A stretch of DNA of 64,000 nucleotides, from positions 1 through 64,000 of the forward strand of contig NZ_FNRE01000005.1 in the NCBI RefSeq assembly GCF_900107705.1, given 5' to 3'. This DNA comes from Prevotella sp. tc2-28 (GTDB lineage Bacteria; Bacteroidota; Bacteroidia; Bacteroidales; Bacteroidaceae). The translations under genes and the position numbers were made by a program. The notes under the pieces were generated by a model that had not been told where the DNA came from, ran no database searches, and worked only from the letters and a program-made list of their open reading frames with translations. Below, in pieces: positions 6,839 through 16,100 of this stretch. The stretch's first letter is position 1, and every line of letters starts with the position of its first letter.

Positions 6839-7468
6839 ATGATTGAACTTTATCTTTCAAAGGTTACCGAGAATTCGGAATCTGAACAGGCGGGCAAGCT
6901 GTACGCCCGCGTGAGTTACAAACAAACCATGGACCTGCACGACATGGCTCACCACATGGCGGAACACAACACGGCCTTCTCCGAGGGTTTGATAGTGGGT
7001 GTGCTGACCGACTTCGTGAAGTGCGTGCGCGAGATGGTGCTCAACGGCAACACGGTCAAGGTGGGCAACCTGGCTATCTTCAAGGCTACCGTGGAGTCGA
7101 ACGGGTTGGAGGTGCTCTACGATGCTCAGAGCGACAAGGTGGCTTCGGCTACGATGGGCACGCTGAAGGAGGGCGACAAGACCGGTCCCGCCGTGAAGAC
7201 CATCAAGTTGCTGGCGCAGTCGACGGGCGACTTCACGCGCGAGGAGCTGAAGAAGGACGCCAAACTGGCGTGGACCGACAAGACCAAGGCGGAGATTGCA
7301 GCGGCTAAGGGGGACCCTAACCCTAACGCTAACCCTAACCCTAACGATAACGGGAACGGGAACGGGAACCCTAACGCTAACCCTAACCCTAACGATAACA
7401 CTGGTGGCGACAACCAAGGCGGTGGCGGTGACAGCGGCAGCATTGTCGACGGAGTTGACGAGGGTTAA
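6839..7468 (+). CDS. HU-like DNA-binding protein with low-complexity Asn-rich tail
   Basis: Residues about 1-125 form an HU/IHF-like domain of the Bacteroidales type (GKLYARVSYKQTMDLHDMA; FVKCVREMVLNGNTVKVGNL). Residues about 158-187 alternate Asn with Pro, Ala, Asp or Gly, and the protein ends GSIVDGVDEG. HU-type proteins bend DNA; this subgroup is scattered in many copies in Bacteroidales genomes, usually beside small peptide, amidase and VapE/primase genes, and its job is not known. Here it follows the ATPase/primase pair and has its own consensus promoter, an AAAGG ribosome site and a terminator. The tail is encoded by telomere-like CCCTAA repeats. Repeat number may vary between strains; the frame would not be affected by hexamer changes. 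Confidence 0.8.
   Translation: MIELYLSKVTENSESEQAGKLYARVSYKQTMDLHDMAHHMAEHNTAFSEGLIVGVLTDFVKCVREMVLNGNTVKVGNLAIFKATVESNGLEVLYDAQSDKVASATMGTLKEGDKTGPAVKTIKLLAQSTGDFTREELKKDAKLAWTDKTKAEIAAAKGDPNPNANPNPNDNGNGNGNPNANPNPNDNTGGDNQGGGGDSGSIVDGVDEG
7321..7402 (+). repeat. Telomere-like hexamer array (CCCTAA/CGGGAA variants) inside the HU-like gene
   Basis: Every second codon is AAC, with CCT, GCT, GAT or GGG between. A block starting CCCTAACGCTAACCCTAACC recurs 48 bp apart (7321 and 7369), separated by three GGGAAC units. Confidence 0.85.
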
Positions 7469-7492
7469 GCGACTGAACCTTAACCAATGGGA

Positions 7493-7526
7493 AGAGGGGA
7501 CTGGCAACGATGCTGGCCCTCTTTTT
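7493..7526 (+). terminator. Rho-independent terminator after the HU-like gene
   Basis: AGAGGG (7493-7498) pairs with CCCTCT (7517-7522), followed by TTTTTG. The inner part of the stem is imperfect. Confidence 0.55.
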
Positions 7527-7638
7527 GTTACTGACAAATTGACATAAAAATCCGTCATTTTGTCGGTCTTGCGCACTTCGGCACGTTGTTTGTCCGCCTA
7601 TCGGCAGAAACGAATTAAAATAATAGGAGGACAAAAGT

Positions 7639-10158
7639 ATGACATTAGACAAGTTTACGATTAAGGCGCAGGAGGCGGTACAGGAGGCCGTCAACACGGC
7701 GCAGCGCAACGGGCAGCAGACCATCGAACCGGTGCATCTGCTGGCGGGCGTACTGAACAAGGCGAAGGACGTGACCGCCTTCCTGTTTCAGAAGTTGGGT
7801 GTGAACGCACAGCAGATAGACATGCTGGTGCAGACGGAGCTGCAGCACTTGCCCCGCGTGACGGGTGGCGAACCATACCTGTCGGGCGATGCCAACCGCG
7901 TACTGCTGAAGGCGCAGGAATATGCGCAGAAGCAGGGCGACGAGTTCGTCTCTTGTGAGCCAATTCTATTGGCTTTACTGACCGACGGTGCCACCGCAGG
8001 CCGCATTCTGAAGGATGCCGGCATCACGGAGAAAGACCTGCGCGCTGCCATCCAGGAGTTGCGCCAGGGTCAGAAGGTGCAGTCGCAGTCTGCCGACGAC
8101 AACTACCAGAGCTTGGAGAAATATGCCAAGAACCTGGTGGACATGGCTCGACAGGGCAAGCTGGACCCCGTCATCGGACGAGATGACGAGATACGCCGTG
8201 TGCTGCAGATCCTGTCGCGCCGCACGAAGAACAACCCCATACTGATTGGTGAGCCGGGTACGGGTAAGACCGCCATCGTGGAAGGACTCGCCCAGCGTAT
8301 TGTGCGCGGCGACGTGCCCGAGAACCTGAAAGACAAGCAGCTATACTCGCTGGACATGGGTGCGCTGGTGGCTGGCGCGAAGTACAAGGGTGAGTTTGAG
8401 GAGCGCCTGAAGTCCGTCATCAACGAGGTGACGAAGGCCGAGGGTCGCATCATCCTCTTCATCGACGAGATTCACACGCTGGTAGGTGCCGGTGGCGGTG
8501 AGGGAGCGATGGACGCTGCCAACATCCTGAAGCCAGCCCTGGCCCGTGGTGAGCTGCGCAGCATCGGAGCCACGACGCTGAACGAATACCAGAAATACTT
8601 CGAGAAGGACAAGGCCCTGGAGCGCCGATTCCAGACGGTCATGGTGGACGAGCCCGACGAGCTGTCGGCCATCTCGATCCTGCGTGGTCTGAAGGAGCGC
8701 TACGAGAACCACCATAAGGTGCGCATACAGGATGATGCCTGCATCGCCGCCGTCCAACTGTCGGAGCGTTACATCTCCGAGCGCTTCCTGCCCGACAAGG
8801 CCATCGACCTGATGGACGAGGCTGCCGCCAAGCTGCGCATGGAGCGCGACTCGGTGCCCGAGGAACTGGACGAGATTATGCGTCGTCTGGCTCAGCTGGA
8901 GATTGAGCGCGAGGCGATTTCTAGAGAAACTAGAGATTCTAGAGAATCCAGCAAACTAGAGCAACTCGACCGCGAGATAGCCGAGCTGAAAGAGCAAGAA
9001 ACCCAGTTCCGCGCCAAGTGGGAGGGCGAGCGCCAGCTCATCAACAAGATTCAGCAGGACAAGCAGGAAATAGAGAACCTGCGCCTGGAGGCTGACCGCG
9101 CCGAGCGCGAGGGCGACTATGGCAAGGTGGCTGAGATACGCTACTCGAAAATCAAGACGCTGGAGGATGACATCAAGTCGATACAGTCGCAGCTGGCTTC
9201 TGCCCAGGACGGCAATGCGATGGTTCGCGAGGAGGTTACTGCCGACGATATCGCCGAGGTGGTGAGCCGCTGGACGGGCATCCCCGTCACCCGCATGCTG
9301 CAGAGCGAGCGCGAGAAGCTGCTCAACCTGGAAGAGGAACTGCACAAGCGTGTCATCGGACAGGACGAAGCCATCACGGCCGTCTCTGATGCCGTACGCC
9401 GCTCACGTGCCGGACTGCAAGACCCGAAGCGCCCGATAGCCTCGTTCATCTTCCTCGGTACCACGGGTGTCGGTAAGACCGAACTGGCGAAGGCACTGGC
9501 AGAATACCTGTTCAACGACGAGACGATGATGACACGTATCGATATGTCGGAGTATCAGGAGAAGCACACCGTCAGCCGACTGATTGGTGCACCTCCGGGC
9601 TACGTGGGCTACGACGAGGGTGGCCAGTTGACGGAGGCCGTACGCCGCAAGCCGTACTCGGTGCTGCTGTTCGACGAGATAGAGAAGGCGCACCCCGACG
9701 TGTTCAACATCCTGCTGCAGGTATTGGACGACGGCAGGCTGACCGACAACAAGGGCCGTACCGCCAACTTCAAGAACACCATCATCATCATGACGTCGAA
9801 CGCCACCCGTGAACAGCTGCGCGCAACGATGCGCCCGGAGTTCCTGAACCGTATCGACGAGATCATCACCTTCCAGCAGCTGACGCAGGAGCAGATAGCC
9901 GATGTGGTACGCCTGCAGATGAAGCGCGTGACCGACATGCTGGAGCCGCAGGGCATCCGCCTGGAGACTACCGACGCCGCCATCCGCTACCTGGCACAGG
10001 AAGGCTACGACCCCGACTTCGGAGCACGTCCTGTGAAGCGAGCCATCCAGCAACTGGTGCTGAACGACCTGTCGCGTAAGATATTGGCCGACCAGATAGA
10101 CCGCGAGAAACCCATCATCATCGATGAGTTCGGCGACGGACTGGTGTTCAGGAACTAA
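7639..10158 (+). CDS. clpB: ClpB disaggregase (AAA+ chaperone) with a shortened NBD2 loop
   Basis: ClpB threads aggregated proteins through a hexameric pore together with DnaK. The 839-residue protein has the N-terminal Clp repeat domain (1-145), the first AAA+ module with Walker A GEPGTGKT (about 204-211), a coiled-coil M domain (about 400-520) and a second AAA+ module with GTTGVGKT (607-614). GTTGVGKT instead of GPTGVGKT is normal in this order as far as I recall. Two oddities: a CTAGAGA-repeat segment encodes [11 protein letters not shown] in the M domain, and after the sensor-1 TSN (near 719) the chain jumps via [17 protein letters not shown], lacking about 24 residues that most ClpB proteins have there. 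It is monocistronic and converges with sprA with a 2-bp gap. Confidence 0.95.
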   Translation: MTLDKFTIKAQEAVQEAVNTAQRNGQQTIEPVHLLAGVLNKAKDVTAFLFQKLGVNAQQIDMLVQTELQHLPRVTGGEPYLSGDANRVLLKAQEYAQKQGDEFVSCEPILLALLTDGATAGRILKDAGITEKDLRAAIQELRQGQKVQSQSADDNYQSLEKYAKNLVDMARQGKLDPVIGRDDEIRRVLQILSRRTKNNPILIGEPGTGKTAIVEGLAQRIVRGDVPENLKDKQLYSLDMGALVAGAKYKGEFEERLKSVINEVTKAEGRIILFIDEIHTLVGAGGGEGAMDAANILKPALARGELRSIGATTLNEYQKYFEKDKALERRFQTVMVDEPDELSAISILRGLKERYENHHKVRIQDDACIAAVQLSERYISERFLPDKAIDLMDEAAAKLRMERDSVPEELDEIMRRLAQLEIEREAISRETRDSRESSKLEQLDREIAELKEQETQFRAKWEGERQLINKIQQDKQEIENLRLEADRAEREGDYGKVAEIRYSKIKTLEDDIKSIQSQLASAQDGNAMVREEVTADDIAEVVSRWTGIPVTRMLQSEREKLLNLEEELHKRVIGQDEAITAVSDAVRRSRAGLQDPKRPIASFIFLGTTGVGKTELAKALAEYLFNDETMMTRIDMSEYQEKHTVSRLIGAPPGYVGYDEGGQLTEAVRRKPYSVLLFDEIEKAHPDVFNILLQVLDDGRLTDNKGRTANFKNTIIIMTSNATREQLRATMRPEFLNRIDEIITFQQLTQEQIADVVRLQMKRVTDMLEPQGIRLETTDAAIRYLAQEGYDPDFGARPVKRAIQQLVLNDLSRKILADQIDREKPIIIDEFGDGLVFRN
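8926..8968 (+). repeat. CTAGAGA-type short repeats inside clpB
   Basis: CTAGAG-containing units (TTCTAGAGA, ACTAGAGA, TTCTAGAGA, ACTAGAG) recur over about 45 bp in the M-domain part of clpB. Codon use here (AGA repeatedly) is unlike the surrounding CGC/CGT-rich gene. Confidence 0.7.
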
Positions 10159-10160
10159 GC

Positions 10161-13100
10161 CTAGCGCGTCAGCGAGAATTTGAGCGACAGTCCGAAATCG
10201 TGGGTGGTGGTAGGATAGCTGCTTGACGACAGCAACGGCGTGTTGGTCTGCCTGTCGTAATAAGCCGAGAGCGTCATCAGGCGCGACAAGGTATAGTCGG
10301 CCATGAACGACATCTTAAACGCTGAGTTACCGCTGGACGCTGCCGAGGTGCGCGTGGCAATGTCGCGGGTGATGGCAGCCTGGTCGCGCAGCGAGATGTC
10401 AAGGCGCAAGTTGAGGTCGTGGTTGATGCCCGACTTCCGATTACTGGTAGAACTGGTCTGAGTTGTCTGACTGGTTCTACTATTTTTTCCGCTCTGTGCC
10501 TTCCTGATCTTCCGCGTAGCCCCGCTGCCGAAAAGGCGGAAATCGCTGACCTTATAGCCGACGCCGATAACGATATCGTTGGAACGACTCTCGTTGATCT
10601 GCACACTGGTCATCGAGAGGTTCAGCACACGGGTGCGCCGATACTCAGCCTTGAGCGTCAGGTTGTTGAGGAAAGTGACATCAGCACCTATCAGCGGTGA
10701 GAACGACTCGTTGATGCTCACCGTAGGCACGTTCCACCCCAGCAGCGACGCCGTCTCCGTGCTGCTGGTATAGCTGCCGAGGGCGAAGATGCTCTTGTAG
10801 GAGTGGTTGAGGTTCACCGACTTGAAATGGTCGCTGAACCAGCGCAGCTTCGAGAGTCCCGAATAGCGGATGGTCCAGTTGGGCAACAACTTCCACAGCG
10901 ACGGCATAAAGTCGAGCGAGCCGCGTCCGCTGGAGGTATAGGTATCCAGGAAGGCCGGTATCATGACCGCCGCGCTGTACTGCTTGACATCAGCCACCCC
11001 GTAGTGTTCCGCAGCCATCTGCTGGAAACGGGGCAGTGCATCGCAGAAGCGCTGGAAGACTGCCGAGGGATAGCCGCTATTGGCATCGCCCATGCCTTCG
11101 AAAGCCGACGAGATGGAGATGGTGGTCATGTTAAACGTGCCCGACTGGGTGGTAGGCATTCCGTGATACATATACTGGATGCGGCGCGAACGGCTCTCGG
11201 TGCGCGCTGCGTTGAGGTCAATCTTCAGGTCGCGGATGGGTTCCAGCGTGGCGCGCACCTGCAGGTCGGTAGTCTGGTTGGTGGAAGCCGGTGTGGCAAT
11301 ACTGTCGGCCATTACCAGCCAGTTGTTGTCAACCGCTTTCTGCAGATAAGAGTCGCCGACAACACCGAAGGCGAAGTCGAGACCTGGAGCCATCACGCCA
11401 CCGGTGCGCTGTCCGAAGGCATCGCCGATATTCGGCTTAAATCCCGGCAGCGACATCGAATACTGGTTGCGGTAGCTGATGCCGATGGAGCGCACCATCA
11501 TCAGCAGACGGGCAGCACTCTGAGCGGGCTTGTACCACCACGCATTCTCCAATGGCGGCTTGGCGGTGACGGTCAGCTTGACATCCACGCTGTCCACACC
11601 TTTTATCTTAATCTTATTCTGGTCTACCACCTTATATTTTATAGGATAAGAGTGGCCGTCCTTGGTGCGCGCGGTGACTATCAGGCGCTTGGTCTTCTTG
11701 TTGTGCGTCACGATGAAGGAAGAGTCAGGCAAGAGAGACAGCTCCTTCTGGAAGGAATTCTTGTTCTTCGGCAACGAGGCCTCTGCCTTGTTCTTGGCGG
11801 CATTGTCGTTGGTCTTGCCACTTGTCTTGGAGGTCTTGGGATCCTTCACTTCCTTGGGCTTCTTCGGAGCCTTGGTGATGGGTTTGCGGAAGCGGTCGTT
11901 GACCTTTTTGAGAAACGGGAAGTGGTTGTAGAGCGTCTCCATGTTGAAGTTGCCGTTGATGTTCAGCTGACGATTGTTGGAGATAGTGTTACCCAGATTG
12001 GTACCGTCGTTGAGTTCGGTACCCCTTACCCAGTTGTAGGTCGCATTATACGTCGCGTCAGAGGTTACCCAGTCGAAGATAGGCAACTTGTTGAGCGGCA
12101 ACTGATAGGAAGCGGTGAACGTCTGGCGATAGTCGAGGGGGCGTCCGAAATGTTTGATGCTCTGCCAGACGGAGTCCTTCCAGGCCTCATAGTGGTCGGG
12201 ATAGAGTTCCTTGTTTACGGGCAGGTTGCTCAGCGGCTGTTCGATTTCAGCCTGCGTACCCGACTGGAAGTTCATGTGCAGGTTGCGGGTGAAGTCCCAT
12301 CGCAACGAGAAGCTACGGTTCCAGAGGAACTGCGAGTTGAAGGTGATGGGCAGGCGCGATCCTCCCAGGTCCTCCATGTTACGCTCCTGCAGCTCGTGGT
12401 AGACGCGCGTCATCTCCGTATTGAACGAGATGTTCTGCGGCAGCCAGTTGACGCCAAACGACTTAGGCAGCGCCATCCACTTCGACTTGCTCTTCGACTT
12501 GGCAAACGGTTCCCACGGCTTGTATACCGGCGAATAGGAATAGTTCAGCGAACCGCGCCACTGGTCTTCGCGCTCGTAGACCGTTGTCTCGCCCGACGTA
12601 TAGCGGTGGGCGTGGCTGTAGGAGAAGGAGAAGTTGGCAGGGTCGTAAGGCATCGGGTGACGCTTGGTCTTGATGCCGAAACGCACGTTAGACAGCGAGA
12701 AGTTGGTGTTAGTGGTACGCGTCACGGCAATGCTCTCGATGGAGTCGCGCTCATGGGAAGTCATGGCGTCCAGGGCATCGTCCAGCTCCATGTCAGTATC
12801 CAGCGGGTTGTACTTCGGCCGGGTCTCTTCCTTCGTGACCGAATAATAGAGCGGAGCGGTCACCTTCATCTTGTCGGGGAAGAACTTACCCAGTTCAACA
12901 TTGGTGGTCAGCGAGTAGGTCTTGTAGTTGTCCTTCGAGCGGGCTGCAACGCCATCCTCCAAACCACCGAAGCCCTCGGTGATAATCTTACCCGTCAGGT
13001 TGACGGTGGCCACGTCAGACAGTTGCATGTTCAGCGCTCCAGAGGCTGCCCAACCGCCGCTGCTCACCACATCCATCAGGCGCAGTTCGTTGACCCACAC

Positions 13101-16100
13101 CTCACCCGACTTGATGGTACCCGAGAGGTTGCGCACACCAATCATCATGGTCTTCACCTCGCCCAACGAGGGGTTACCCATGATGCTCACCTTGTTGTTG
13201 GGACGGTCGGGATCGTAGTCGGAATAAAGCATCGAGTAACTGCCCGTACCGATGGAGCGTGCCTTGTTGCGTGCCTTCTTCAACCGCGTGAAGATAGAGA
13301 GGTCGATGTCCACCATATTCTCCTCGGGCCATACGGCGCGGCAGTCGTTCAGGTTATACTTGTTGTAGTCATTGCGGTCGGGGGTGAGTTTCAGCGGGAC
13401 GACATACTCGTAGTAGTTGCTGGTATAGTCGTTACCCAGGCGCACGAAGACAGCCAGCTGGTCGTCAGCGAGGTTATAGTCGTCGATGAGATGGTTGGCA
13501 TGTACGAACATCTGCATGCGCTGATAGAGGCGCAAGTCGAGGGTGGTATTGCGGTAGACAGCCTTGGACTCGCCCAAAGACAGGTTCTTCACCACCATGT
13601 TGAGCGCCTGCTCGTTAGCCTCCGTCAACTGGGGCTGCGAGGGGTCGGTAACGCGGGAGATGCCCGGAGGCAGCACGTAGTTGACCGGACGCTTATTGTT
13701 GTTTTCCTCGATGTTGACGGCGCTGACCACGATGTTGCCGCTGTTGCTGCCGGTAGTCAGCGGCTGATCGTAGATACGCCATTCGCCACGTACCAGGTCA
13801 AGCGAACCGAAGCGGAGCACGATGGGCTTGTTGAAGTGGGTCAGGAACATGCGCATGAAACGGATGCTGGTCAAGTCGACGGTACCTTCCTTGTAGCTGT
13901 ACTGCGACAGAGGGATACGGAACTGATACCACTTGACCGTCTCGCGGTTTCCGTTGCGCAGCGTCACCGAAGCCTCGCGGATGTCGGTGATGAAGTTCTG
14001 ACCCAGTTGCAGGTCCTGCGGACGGATGCTGACATGATACTGCAGGAAGCGCTCGTATTCGTTGAGGGTGTAGTCCTGATTGATATCCTCCACATCGGGG
14101 AATGTCTTGTAAGAGGAATCGTAGCCCTCCGTCTGCTGGTCGCTGTCCGGTGAGTTGCCCTGAGGCATGTTGATGCGCTTATAGCGGTCCAGGATAGATG
14201 TCTTGCGTTCGTCAAAGTCACTGCCGCGGAAGTAGTGGTAGTTATCGTTGGCAGGGTCATTATTCCACGCCTGGCGCACGCTGTCGTTGACCTGCACGTT
14301 CTGCAGGAAGGCCGCATAGGCAGGCTTGCTGCGCTCCTCCTCGTCGGTCAGTCCGTTCAGTCCGACATCCTGCTTGGCGCGCGCGCCGGTGGTGGTGGCA
14401 AAGGCATAGGTCTGGGTGGGCTGCACGGGAATCCTACCCCATGCCGTCTGCGTGAAAGAACCCGTTCCGTCAACAGGCATTCCACTCTCATAGAACTTCT
14501 TGCCATCGCGCAGGATATCCTCGCTGACCTCGCCCAGGTTGATATAGAGGTCGCCGCCGTAGTCTGACGCATCGCTCTCGTTTCGGCTGTAAATAAAGGG
14601 GTCGAGCATCCAGAACTCGATATACTCGACATTGGCTGCCTCGAAGTCGTTGGTGTCGAGCTTGCGCATCATTCCGCCCCAACGCTGGTAAGGATTGCGC
14701 AGCGTACCGTTCAGGTTGACATCGGTGGTGAGGTTATACGGACCGCGCTCCTCCGGATAGTAGGCCATGTTGAGCACGGGCAGCGTGTTGGTGGCACCGC
14801 TGTAAGTTGACTGGTTGCGGTTGGGATAGAGCTCGTTGACATAGACAGCACGCACATAGTGGTTGCTGAGCTGGTCAAGGTCGCTCTTGATATGGCTGGG
14901 CGTCAAGCTGGACGAGCGGTAGGTGAACAGCGGGTCAATGTTATACCAGGCCAGCAGGGCACGGTTGAAGCCGCTGGTCACCGAGTCGTTGTCGGCATAT
15001 TCGGGGAACAACTTAGGCACACTGGAGATGACCCACGACTTAGGTTCCAGCACGCTGATGCCGTTCTTGGCATTCTCGAAGTCGTCGATATACGAAGCAT
15101 TGTCCTGCGTACCGCTGGCCGTTCCGGCTATCAGGTGGGCAAATTCACCGGTGAAGGTTATCTGCGAAGGCGCGGTACAATGCAACAGCGGCAACTTGTC
15201 CAGCATTCGCGTCAGCCACTGGCTCTCGGTCTTCCAGTTGATGTTCAGGCCCCACAACGTGTTCTTCAACGGCTCAGAACCCATCACCACCTTGGAGGTG
15301 AGCGCCTGTTCGCTGAGGTGTTGCAGCGTACCGCCAATCTGTAAGTTCTTCGAGAACTCATACTCCCAGTTGAAGCCAAACATGCGCTTCCGCTGCATAC
15401 CATACTCGGTATTGCTCTCCAGGGACACGTTGACTGCCGTTCCTGCATCGATGATGCTCTGGTTGAGGATGGTCACCTCACCGGCTGAATAGTCGACGCT
15501 ATAATCTGAACCTTCCTTCAAGATGACACCGCCGGCAGTCACCACCACGGAGCCCTGCGGCACGTTATAGGCTCCCAGCGAGATGACGTTGGCTGAGGTG
15601 CCCTTGAACTGTCCGACCAGCTTGAACTTGTTCTTGTTCGTCATCTGACGGGCTGCCGTGCGGGTGGTATCGTACAACTCGTAGAAGGTGTATTTGGCAA
15701 TGCTGTCCTCAGGGAGTCCACAGCGTCTCAGGAATTCCTCCAGAGTCTTACCGAAAGGCTCAGCAGAAGGGAAGAACACGCGACCGTTATGCACGGTGTA
15801 GCCTTCCACGAAGTCGAAATAGCCGTTAGGGTTGACGCGGTTGTTGTTGTCCAGGCGGTCACAGCCCAAGCCTCGCAACAGGGTGGTATTCTTCGAGCGT
15901 GAATCCGGGATATAGTTGAGGTAGACACCTGCCGTATCGCTCTGGTATTTGATGTCCAGACGGAAGCGGGTGCGCTCCACGGTAGATGCCAGGTAATACA
16001 CGTTCTTCATCATCAGGTCCCAGTTAGCCTGATGCGGACTGTTGCTGGTATTCTTGAGGGCTTTGACATAGAGCGCCTGACTGACATTATCGCTCTGGTC

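Noticed and set aside
6857..7576. Minus-strand frame of 239 codons over the HU-like gene
   Set aside because: The regular VRVRV pattern is the reverse of the CCCTAA repeat; the plus-strand gene has promoter, ribosome site and terminator.
10803..14153. A 1116-codon open frame on the plus strand
   Set aside because: It is entirely antisense to sprA, begins mid-gene and has Arg/Val/His-rich shadow composition without any domain. High GC and codon bias of sprA explain it.
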